In this document: one piece after another, positions 34,293 through 41,805 of the stretch
How the letters are laid out: the number at the start of each line of letters is the position of its first letter
Numbering within the stretch: the stretch's first letter is position 1
NCBI RefSeq assembly: GCF_032397745.1
Contig: NZ_CP135921.1
Coordinates: forward strand, 3,894,501 to 3,958,500
Origin: Bradyrhizobium prioriisuperbiae
GTDB taxonomy: Bacteria > Pseudomonadota > Alphaproteobacteria > Rhizobiales > Xanthobacteraceae
Direction of reading: 5' to 3'
DNA: 64,000 nucleotides
Translations under genes and position numbers: made by a program
The notes under the pieces: model-generated
What the model was told of the DNA's origin: nothing
The model's database searches: none
What the model saw: only the letters and a program-made list of their open reading frames with translations

Positions 34293-34846
34293 GCAGGGGT
34301 CTCCCGGGCGATCAAGGCCGCCAGGGCCTTGAGCCCACGGTGAATGTTCACTTTGACCGCCGACTCCGAGAGGCTGCACCTCCTGGCCGCCTCGGCGACG
34401 CTCAGCCCGTCGAGTTTGACCGCCTCGATGGCGCATTGCATCTTCTGTGGCAACTGCTGCATCAACCGCCTGACATCGAAGGTGCTTTCGGCGCCGATAT
34501 GATCGTCGTGCGCCATGACCTCATCGGCCTCGTCGATCGGCACGTCAGCGCGCGAGGTGCGAGTCCGACGCAGACAATCGATCAGTTTGTAGCGCGCGAT
34601 CGCATGCACCCAGGGCGTCAATGGCTCAGCCGGGTTGTAAGTGTGCCGTTTGATGTGGATCGCCAGCACCGCTTCCTGAACCAGATCCTCAGCCTCGGAC
34701 GCACCTCTGCCAATGCCGGCAAGTTTGCCTTTGTAATAGGCCCGCAGACGGCGGCTCAACCGTTCGAGCAATGTGCGGTGCGATGCCGCGTCACCTTGCA
34801 GGCTTGCCAGCATCAGCGCTTTCAGGTCCGTTTCCGTGGTCGTCAT
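34289..34846 (-). CDS. sigF: ECF RNA polymerase sigma factor, SigF/EcfF type
   Basis: 185 residues. Region 2 reads EAEDLVQEAVLAIHIKRHTY and PLTPWVHAIARYKLIDCLRR. Region 4 reads LPQKMQCAIEAVKLDGLSVA and SLSESAVKVNIHRGLKAL. The start at 34846 (MTTTETDLKALML) lies 19 bases downstream of the CGAA element of its own promoter; the open frame to 35020 would cover that promoter. Four-base overlap with the anti-sigma gene couples their translation. The exact promoter match upstream shows autoregulation, and other targets are at 33588 and 3270. Confidence 0.93.
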   Translation of the reverse strand: MTTTETDLKALMLASLQGDAASHRTLLERLSRRLRAYYKGKLAGIGRGASEAEDLVQEAVLAIHIKRHTYNPAEPLTPWVHAIARYKLIDCLRRTRTSRADVPIDEADEVMAHDDHIGAESTFDVRRLMQQLPQKMQCAIEAVKLDGLSVAEAARRCSLSESAVKVNIHRGLKALAALIARETPA

Positions 34847-34864
34847 GCGCGTGCAATCTGTTAG

Positions 34865-34890
34865 TTCGCAGGTCCAGCCGGTTTGGTTAC
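34865..34890 (-). promoter_or_regulatory. autoregulatory SigF/EcfF promoter of the sigma operon
   Basis: On the minus strand GTAACC (34885-34890), 16 bases, CGAA (34865-34868). It is placed 19 bases before the sigma ATG, in the 103-base gap behind the cusA-like gene. Confidence 0.85.
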
Positions 34891-34949
34891 AGCCGCCGAT
34901 GCGAAACGGATAAAAATCGTGGGACTCCCGAAACCCGGTTGGCCCCACC

Positions 34950-37900
34950 TTATTCAGCAGGTTCCCGTATGTGTGCAGCCTCGACGATTGCGTCATCCCG
35001 CGTCGCCGGCCCTTGGTCACGGTGCGGCAGCCGATACCCCTTGATCAGGGCGAAGATCGCGGGGATCACGATCAGCGTCAGAAGCGTTGAGGAGATCATG
35101 CCGCCGATCATCGGCACCGCGATGCGCTGCATGATCTCGGACCCGGTGCCGCTGCTCCACATGATCGGCAAAAGCCCGGCCATGATGGCGACCACCGTCA
35201 TCATCTTCGGCCGCACCCGCTCCACCGCGCCTTCCATGATGGCGTCTTGCAGATCGCCGCGGGTCAGCGGCCGACGTTCGGCCGTGCACTGCGCTTCGGT
35301 CGCCGCCAGCGCCTGGTTGAGATAGATCAGCATCACCACGCCGGTTTCGGCCGCAACACCGGCCAGCGCGATGAAGCCGACGACAACGGCAACCGACAGG
35401 TTGAAGCCGAGCCACCACATCAGCCAGAGGCCGCCGACCAGGGAGAACGGCAGCGACAGCATCACGATCAGGGTCTCGGTCAGGGAGCGGAAGTTGAGGT
35501 AGAGCAGCAGGAAGATGATCGCCAGCGTCGCCGGCACCACGATCTTCAGCTTGGCCGTGGCACGCTCGAGATATTCATACTGGCCGCTCCACATCACATA
35601 ATAACCCGCCGGGAAGGCGATGCTGGCTTTCACCGCCTCCTTGGCTTCGGTAACGTATCCACCCAGATCACGGTCGCGGATGTCGACATAGATGTAGGTG
35701 GCCAACTGGCCGTTCTCGGTGCGGATCGAACTCGGCCCGCGCGCGGGCACGACCGTCGCCACCTCGCCAAGCGGCACCGTGCCGCCGTTCGGCATCGACA
35801 CCAGCACGTCGCGGGCGATCGCCTGGGGATCGCTGCGCAAGTCGCGAGGATACCGCATGTTGACGGTGAAGCGCTGGCGCCCTTCCACCGTGGTGGTGAC
35901 GGTCTGGCCGCCAAGCGCGGTCGCGATCACATCCTGCACGTCCTGCACCATCAGGCCATAACGGGCGAGCGCGGCGCGGTCCGGCGTGATGTCGAGGTAG
36001 TAGCCGCCGAGGCCGCGTTCGGCGTAAGCCGACGACGTGCCCGGCACCGCCTTCAGGACCTGCTCGATCTGCCGGGCGAGCCGGTCGATCTCGACGAGAT
36101 CCGTGCCGATCACCTTGACCCCGATCGGGGTGCGGATGCCGGTCGACAGCATGTCGATGCGCGCCTTGATCGGCATGGTCCAGGCGTTGGAGACGCCGGG
36201 AAACTGCAGGGCTTTGTCCATCTCGGCGGTGAGGCTGTCGATGGTGACACCGGTCCGCCATTGCTCCCTGGGTTTGAGGTTGATCAGCGTCTCGAACATC
36301 TCTGATGGCGCAGGGTCAGTAGCGGTCGCGGCCCGGCCGGCCTTGCCATACACCGAGGCCACCTCGGGGAAGGCGCTGATAATGCGATCCTGCATCTGCA
36401 GCAGCTCGCCGGCTTTTGTCACGGAGATGCCGGGCAGGGTGGTCGGCATGTACAGCAATGTGCCTTCATTGAGGTTCGGCATGAACTCGGTGCCGAGCCG
36501 GCTTGCCGGCCACACGGTCACGGCCAGCACCGCCAGAGCCAGCACGATCACCAGAATTTTCGCCCGCAGCACGCCGCGGATCACCGGGCGATAGATCCAG
36601 ATCAGGAATCGGTTGATCGGGTTCTTGTGCTCCGGAACGATCCGTCCGCGCACGAACATCACCATCAGCGCCGGCACCAGGGTCACCGACAGCAAAGCGG
36701 CGGCCGCCATGGCGAAGGTCTTGGTGAAGGCCAGCGGGCTGAACAGCCGCCCCTCCTGGGATTCCAGGGTGAAGATCGGCATGAACGACACGGTGATGAT
36801 CAGCAGGCTGAAAAACAGCGCGGGCCCGACCTCGGAGGCCGCGGCGATCAGAACGTCGATCCGGGAGTCGCCGGGCTTGGCGCGCTCCAGGTGCTTGTGG
36901 GCGTTCTCGATCATCACGATCGCCGCGTCCACCATGGCGCCGATCGCGATGGCGATGCCGCCCAGGCTCATGATGTTGGAGCCGAGCCCCAGCAGCTTCA
37001 TGGCGCCGAACGCCATCAGCACGCCGACCGGCAGCATCAGGATCGCCACCAGCGCACTGCGCACATGCAGCAGGAACACGAAACACACCAGCGCCACGAT
37101 CAGGCTTTCCTCGAGCAGCGTGCGCTTCAGGGTCTCGATCGCGGCATGGATCAGGTTGGAGCGGTCATAGACCGGCACGATCTCGACTGATTTCGGCAGG
37201 CTGCTGGCGATCTCGACAAACCGCTTCTTCACATTGTCGATTACGTCAAGGGCATTGACGCCGAAGCGCTGCAGCACGATGCCGCTTGTCACCTCGCCTT
37301 CGCCGTTCAGCTCGGCGAAACCGCGCCGCTCGTCTGGTCCCAGTTCGACCCGGGCCACGTCGCGCAGCAGCACCGGCGTGCCGTTGCTGGTTTTGAGCAC
37401 GACATTGCCGAGATCGTTGATGCTCTTGAGATAACCTTTGCCGCGGATGACGTATTCGAACTCGGACAATTCCACCGTGCGGCCGCCGACATCGGCGTTG
37501 CTGGCGCGGATGGCGTCGCGCATTTTCGCCATGCTGATGCCGAGGTCGCGCATCCGCTGCGGATCGAGGATGACATTGTACTGGCGCACGAAGCCGCCGA
37601 CACTCGCCACCTCGGCCACGCCCTCCGCCTTGGCCAGAGCGAAACGCAGATTCCAGTCCTGCAGGGCGCGGGTGTCGGAGAGATTGAGTTCCTTCGACAT
37701 GACTGCGTACTGATAAACCCAGCCGACGCCGGTGGCGTCCGGGCCGATGGTCGGCGCGACACCGGCCGGCAGCCGCGACGCAGCGCCATTGAGGAATTCC
37801 AGCACCCGCGAGCGCGCCCAGTAGATGTCGGTGCCGTCCTCGAAGATGACATAGACAAACGACACGCCGAAGAACGAGAAGCCGCGCACCACTTTCGATT

Positions 37901-38132
37901 TCGGCACCGTCAGCATGGCGGTGGTGAGGGGATAGGTGACCTGATCCTCGATCACCTGCGGCGCCTGTCCCGGATATTCGGTGTAGACGATCACCTGGGT
38001 GTCGGAGAGGTCGGGGATCGCATCCAGCGGCAAATGCAGCAGGGCATAGAGGCCGGCCGCAGCCGCAAAGCCGGTGCCGAACAGCACCAGCAGCAGATTG
38101 CGCGCCGACCAGGTGATCAGGCGGCCGATCAT
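34950..38132 (-). CDS. cusA: heavy-metal efflux RND permease, CusA-type
   Basis: 1060 residues, typical for HME-RND pumps. The N-terminal segment LPLDAIPDLSDTQVIVYTEYPG, the TM4 block IGAMVDAAIVMIENAHKHLE and the porter region AWTMPIKARIDMLSTGIRTP are those of Cu(I)/Ag(I) exporters, including the Met-containing stretch. Twelve membrane segments in two sets of six are visible. The start at 38132 overlaps the adaptor gene stop by four bases. It works with the CusB-like adaptor as a proton-driven trimer to remove metal from periplasm or cytosol. Outer-membrane partner not in this operon; a TolC protein at 51550 or elsewhere may serve. Confidence 0.93.
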   Translation of the reverse strand: MIGRLITWSARNLLLVLFGTGFAAAAGLYALLHLPLDAIPDLSDTQVIVYTEYPGQAPQVIEDQVTYPLTTAMLTVPKSKVVRGFSFFGVSFVYVIFEDGTDIYWARSRVLEFLNGAASRLPAGVAPTIGPDATGVGWVYQYAVMSKELNLSDTRALQDWNLRFALAKAEGVAEVASVGGFVRQYNVILDPQRMRDLGISMAKMRDAIRASNADVGGRTVELSEFEYVIRGKGYLKSINDLGNVVLKTSNGTPVLLRDVARVELGPDERRGFAELNGEGEVTSGIVLQRFGVNALDVIDNVKKRFVEIASSLPKSVEIVPVYDRSNLIHAAIETLKRTLLEESLIVALVCFVFLLHVRSALVAILMLPVGVLMAFGAMKLLGLGSNIMSLGGIAIAIGAMVDAAIVMIENAHKHLERAKPGDSRIDVLIAAASEVGPALFFSLLIITVSFMPIFTLESQEGRLFSPLAFTKTFAMAAAALLSVTLVPALMVMFVRGRIVPEHKNPINRFLIWIYRPVIRGVLRAKILVIVLALAVLAVTVWPASRLGTEFMPNLNEGTLLYMPTTLPGISVTKAGELLQMQDRIISAFPEVASVYGKAGRAATATDPAPSEMFETLINLKPREQWRTGVTIDSLTAEMDKALQFPGVSNAWTMPIKARIDMLSTGIRTPIGVKVIGTDLVEIDRLARQIEQVLKAVPGTSSAYAERGLGGYYLDITPDRAALARYGLMVQDVQDVIATALGGQTVTTTVEGRQRFTVNMRYPRDLRSDPQAIARDVLVSMPNGGTVPLGEVATVVPARGPSSIRTENGQLATYIYVDIRDRDLGGYVTEAKEAVKASIAFPAGYYVMWSGQYEYLERATAKLKIVVPATLAIIFLLLYLNFRSLTETLIVMLSLPFSLVGGLWLMWWLGFNLSVAVVVGFIALAGVAAETGVVMLIYLNQALAATEAQCTAERRPLTRGDLQDAIMEGAVERVRPKMMTVVAIMAGLLPIMWSSGTGSEIMQRIAVPMIGGMISSTLLTLIVIPAIFALIKGYRLPHRDQGPATRDDAIVEAAHIREPAE

Positions 38133-39598
38133 GGGCGGGCTCCCATAGATGTCTCTTGTGATTGTGGATCCGCAGGGGCAGGCGCGCCGGCCTCGGAAAA
38201 TCCCTTGAGCGCCGCCTTCAGGTTGCTTTCTGCATCGATCAGGAAATTCGCCGACATCACCACGAGTTCGGCCTCGGTGATGCCCTCGCGCACCTCGACA
38301 TAACCGTCGCCGCGACTGCCGAGCTTGACCGCGCGCGGTTCGAACCGTCCCTCGCCCCTGGCGATAAACACCGCCTGCCGCGTGCCGGTGTCCAGCACGG
38401 CGCTGTCTGGAATCGCGAGCACGGCCGCGGCAGAGCCGGTGTCGATCTCCGCATCGACATACATGTCGGGCAGCAGCGCGCTGTCCGGGTTCTGCAGTTC
38501 GATCCGCACCCGCGCTGTGCGGGTGTCGCGGTTCACCTGCGGATAGATCACCGCGATGCTGCCGCGAAAAGTGCGGCCCGGAAAGCTGCGCGCGCGCACC
38601 GTGACCGGCTGTCCTCTGGCGATGGTCCCGAGATCGCGCTCGGCCACATCGATCATCGCCCACACCACGGAGGTGTCCGCCACCCGAAACAGCACGTCGC
38701 CCGGTTGTGCGCGCATGCCCTCCACGGCATTGCGCTCCAGCACGATGCCGTCGCGTGGCGCCGACCACTGCACCGTGACCGGCACGGTGCGGGTTGTCTC
38801 CATGGCGGCGATCGCGGCGTCGGGGACGTCGAAATTCATCAGCCGCTGCCGCGAGCCGCGGCCATATTGCTCGACGCTGCCGATGGTTCGGGAATTGATG
38901 GTCGCGATGTATTCGGCGGAAGCGGATGCGATGGCGGAGCTGTAGATCTCCATCAGCGGTTGCCCTTTGATGACCCGGGAGCCGGTGGTGACGTCGGCGA
39001 TCTTCTGCACAAAACTCTCCGCACGCATCGCGATCACCGAGACGCGGCGCTCGTCGAGCTGGATCGTGCCCGGTGCGCGCACCACGGTGCGGATCACGCG
39101 CCGTGCCGCGGGCTCGGAGCGCACGCCGGTGCGCTGGATCTTGCCCGGCGACAGCTTCACCGATCCGTCGTCAGTGTCGTCGCCCTCATAGACGGGGATA
39201 TAGTCCATCCCCATGGAATCCTTTTTCGGCGCCGGCGACCTATCCGCAAGCCCCATCGGGTTGCGGTAGTACTTGATCCTGCGCGGTGCATTGCTCTCGG
39301 TCGCTGACGCCGCCGCTGGTGTGGGCGGCGCATCCGCGTCGTCGAAGTTGAGATCGGCGCCGGCCGGCACGGCGCGAAAGGCACGGCCGTCCGCCGTCGT
39401 TCTCGGCGTCAGCGAATAGAAGGGCCGGCCATCCGGATGCTGGTAATAGAGCGTCGCGCGGCCATCCTCGGCCGCCGCCCGGGTCACGATCTCCATCGCA
39501 GCCGGCACGTGATGCGAGGGATGCCAGACGATGAAGCTGCCGGCCGCCGCTGCGGCCATCGCAACGGCGGCGGTGCTGATGAGAGCGGCGCGCTTCAT
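38129..39598 (-). CDS. cusB: RND periplasmic adaptor, CusB-type
   Basis: 489 residues with an N-terminal membrane anchor/signal (LISTAAVAMAAAAAGSFIVW). Two heavy-metal-binding-domain-like repeats precede the adaptor: YYQHPDGRPFYSLTPRTTADGR near 52 and YYRNPMGLADRSPAPKKDSMGM near 109. Both lack the Cys of the usual YxCPMHP form. The adaptor body has the barrel-sandwich and beta-barrel blocks (SPGKIQRTGVRSEPAARRVI; QLDERRVSVIAMR; VWAMIDVAERDLGTIARGQP). It bridges the CusA-type pump and an outer-membrane channel. The C-terminal overlap with cusA and the N-terminal overlap with the FixH-like gene indicate one operon. Confidence 0.9.
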   Translation of the reverse strand: MKRAALISTAAVAMAAAAAGSFIVWHPSHHVPAAMEIVTRAAAEDGRATLYYQHPDGRPFYSLTPRTTADGRAFRAVPAGADLNFDDADAPPTPAAASATESNAPRRIKYYRNPMGLADRSPAPKKDSMGMDYIPVYEGDDTDDGSVKLSPGKIQRTGVRSEPAARRVIRTVVRAPGTIQLDERRVSVIAMRAESFVQKIADVTTGSRVIKGQPLMEIYSSAIASASAEYIATINSRTIGSVEQYGRGSRQRLMNFDVPDAAIAAMETTRTVPVTVQWSAPRDGIVLERNAVEGMRAQPGDVLFRVADTSVVWAMIDVAERDLGTIARGQPVTVRARSFPGRTFRGSIAVIYPQVNRDTRTARVRIELQNPDSALLPDMYVDAEIDTGSAAAVLAIPDSAVLDTGTRQAVFIARGEGRFEPRAVKLGSRGDGYVEVREGITEAELVVMSANFLIDAESNLKAALKGFSEAGAPAPADPQSQETSMGARP

Positions 39599-40014
39599 TT
39601 CTGCGCCGTAATGACGAGCTTGGTGTCGACCGTGCCGGTCTCGCCCTGCACCTTGGCGCCGAGCGACAGTTGCCAGCGCCCGGCCATGCCGAAGGTCGCC
39701 TTGAATTTGTAGGTGCCCGGCTCGGCGCCCGGCATCGGCGTCACCTTGGTGGCCATCTCCTGCATGCCGTCCGGCGCCATGTCGAGCCGGGTGGCGAAGA
39801 TCACCGCGTCCGGCACCGCCTTGCCCGTGGTCTTGTCGATCAGCTTGACCGAAACGATCCGGTCCGGCCCGGGCTGGACGACGGTCTCGACCAGCTGGAA
39901 TTCATAGTTCTTGATCTCGGCCCGCGCCGTGGTCGCAGCAGTGACAGCGGAGCTCAGGGTGACGGCCGTCATCAGCGCTGCCTGCAGCGTGCGCCCGCGT
40001 TTCAGTGAATACAT
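39595..40014 (-). CDS. FixH/YtkA-like periplasmic protein
   Basis: 139 residues with a signal peptide (LQAALMTAVTLSSAVTAATTARA). The mature part is an immunoglobulin-like beta domain: VKLIDKTTGKAVPDAVIFATRLDM, MPGAEPGTYKFKATFGMAGRW. This YtkA/FixH-type domain is often encoded with copper efflux or cytochrome oxidase assembly genes. ATG 40014 is chosen for the signal peptide. It is the first gene of the cus-like operon or follows the protein at 40108. Possibly a periplasmic metal-handling accessory. Confidence 0.82.
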   Translation of the reverse strand: MYSLKRGRTLQAALMTAVTLSSAVTAATTARAEIKNYEFQLVETVVQPGPDRIVSVKLIDKTTGKAVPDAVIFATRLDMAPDGMQEMATKVTPMPGAEPGTYKFKATFGMAGRWQLSLGAKVQGETGTVDTKLVITAQK

Positions 40015-40107
40015 CTTTTTAAATCCTCGAATCCTGGGAACGCACATGACGTGCGTATGGCCGCGCGCACATCAGTGCAGGCGGCAACGATCCGGCCGGC
40101 GGCCGGC

Positions 40108-40491
40108 TCAGGCGAGGAATCGAGGGGGCTGGTCGGGCGGTGGCCGGGTCAAGCCGTCGGCCACCACATCATCGTGCGGATGAAGCGTCTCGCGAATGAT
40201 CAGCTTTTGCGGGCTGGCCGCAACGGACGGGCCGGCCTGCAGCACCTTCAGCATGCAGATCGCGATCAGCGGGCAATCCTGGCAGCCGTTGTTTTTCTGC
40301 TGGTCCGGGCAGCAGGGCATGTCGGCCATCATCGCGGAAGCATCGGACGCGTCCGCCGTCATGTCCGCCATCGGCATCATCGCCGTGGGCGACAGCCGCT
40401 GCGCCGCCGCCGGCAGAGCCAGCGGCGCCAAAACCAGGCCCGCCGTCACCAGGACGGCGAACACACAACTGAGCAAGCGGCGAACAGCCAT
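40108..40491 (-). CDS. small exported Met/Cys-rich protein of the metal cluster
   Basis: 127 residues with a signal peptide (LLSCVFAVLVTAGLVLAPLALPAAAQ). The mature part has a Met-rich run (SPTAMMPMADMTADASDASAM) and a Cys cluster (MPCCPDQQKNNGCQDCPLIAICML). Such residues suit binding of soft metals such as Cu(I). It lies 93 bases upstream of the FixH-like gene on the same strand, so it may be the first gene of the efflux operon. No family name is certain. Confidence 0.7.
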   Translation of the reverse strand: MAVRRLLSCVFAVLVTAGLVLAPLALPAAAQRLSPTAMMPMADMTADASDASAMMADMPCCPDQQKNNGCQDCPLIAICMLKVLQAGPSVAASPQKLIIRETLHPHDDVVADGLTRPPPDQPPRFLA

Positions 40492-40557
40492 GACCGGACA
40501 TGTCCCACGCGGATGGAGCAGGGGACAAGTGCCCTGCGTTCACAACTTCGCCATCGA

Positions 40558-40905
40558 CGGCGCAGCGGGGTACCGCCGGATCGGTCTGGAGCGGCCGATC
40601 GCCGTGACCTGCAAGACCCGTTCGCCGTCTTTGCCCGACGTGCCGACGCCCGATGAATCAGGGCTTCCCGGATTTGAGGCGACATCCCGGTTCGGTGTGT
40701 TCGCGCCGGCCGGTACGCCGCCCGCCATCGTCAAGAAGCTGAACGAGGCCGTCGTCAAGGCCCTCGCGGATCCGCAGGTCAGCGACAAGATCCGGCAGAT
40801 CGGCGGCGAGCCCCGCCCGGAGACGCCCGAACAGTTCGCCGCCTTCATCAAGTCCGAGGGCGCGAAGTGGGCCGACGTCGTGAAGGCCTCCGGGGCATCG
40901 CTGGA
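40558..40905 (+). pseudogene. C-terminal relic of a TctC/Bug-type binding protein
   Basis: The frame RIGLERPIAVTCKTRSPSLP, DVPTPDESGLPGFEATSRFG, VFAPAGTPPAIVKKLNEAVV through KSEGAKWADVVKASGASLD is the last third of a tripartite-tricarboxylate-transporter binding protein. The N-terminal two thirds, signal peptide and start are absent: the upstream DNA is the end of the Met/Cys-rich gene on the other strand. The frame then runs past the family end to a stop at 41012-41014 within a repeat. It is a gene remnant left by deletion or rearrangement. Confidence 0.8.
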
Positions 40906-40968
40906 CTGGTGCCCGTGGGCGCTAAGATTCATCATTTGTGAACCGAAGCTGCTCGTCCCTCTCAGTGT

Positions 40969-41025
40969 CGTCCCCCGGCTTGACCTCAGCGACTCGGCTA
41001 CGCCGAGTCGCTGAGGGGACCCAGT
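40969..41025. repeat. palindromic intergenic repeat
   Basis: CCTCAGCGACTCGGC-tac-GCCGAGTCGCTGAGG (40984-41016) is a perfect 15-bp hairpin nested in gtccccc...ggggac arms. It is related to 5125-5240. It lies between the TctC relic and the response regulator end and may terminate both. Confidence 0.85.
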
Positions 41026-41064
41026 AGGCAGTGACGCTCATGGTTTAAATGGTAGCGTCGGCCG

Positions 41065-41805
41065 TCAGATATCCATGTTCTGGGGCTGCCGGCAGTCGTC
41101 ATGCCGATCCTCGGATGGTGTTTGCAGGCGATAGCCTACGCCGGATTCAGTGACGAGCAGCCGGGGATGGTTGGGATCGATCTCGATCTTTTGGCGCAAT
41201 TTGCGGACCAGAATACGCAAATATTGGATGTTGTCTCGCTGATTGGCGCTCCAGATCTCCTTGAGAAGTTGATCGTGCGTCACCACGAGTCCGATATGGG
41301 TCGCGAGGATGTGCAGCAGGCGGTATTCTTTTCGCGTCAGCTTCACCTTGCTCTGACTGACGGTCACGCTGCGTGAGACCAGATTGATGGTCAGTGGACC
41401 AGCGACGACGATCGGGCTTTCCGTACGGGTCTTGAAGTAGCGGCGCAGCGCCGCTTCGCCGCGCGCGAGCAGTTCGGCGATGCCGAACGGTTTGACGACA
41501 TAGTCGTCCGCGCCGCACTTGAGCAGCCGGACCTTCTCCGCTTCGTCCGATTCGATCGACAGCATGATGACCGGCGTGTTCGACCAGCCGCGCAGCCGCT
41601 CCAGCACGTCGTCGCCATTCATGTCTGGCAGGCCGAGGTCCAGGATGATCAGGTCCGGGGCATTGAACATCGCGGCCTTGAGGCCGTCCGCGCCGGTCTC
41701 GGCCTCGATCACACAATAGCCGTGCAGCTCGAAGCCGGCCCGGAGGAAGCGCCGGATCTTCGGTTCGTCATCGACAACCAGGACGGTGTTGACGGGATCA
41801 CTCAT
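41065..41805 (-). CDS. kdpE: OmpR-family response regulator, KdpE-like
   Basis: 246 residues. The receiver domain has VVDDEP (acidic pair), phosphoacceptor Asp in LIILDLGLPD, Thr/Ser switch MLSIESDE and Lys in VVKPFG. The DNA-binding winged helix includes KLTRKEYRLLHILATHIGLV and YLRILVRKLRQKIEIDPN. The ending VTESGVGYRL is of the KdpE type. It overlaps its sensor kinase by eight bases. No kdpFABC potassium pump genes lie in the window, so the output may be other than potassium uptake or act at a distance. Confidence 0.9.
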   Translation of the reverse strand: MSDPVNTVLVVDDEPKIRRFLRAGFELHGYCVIEAETGADGLKAAMFNAPDLIILDLGLPDMNGDDVLERLRGWSNTPVIMLSIESDEAEKVRLLKCGADDYVVKPFGIAELLARGEAALRRYFKTRTESPIVVAGPLTINLVSRSVTVSQSKVKLTRKEYRLLHILATHIGLVVTHDQLLKEIWSANQRDNIQYLRILVRKLRQKIEIDPNHPRLLVTESGVGYRLQTPSEDRHDDCRQPQNMDI

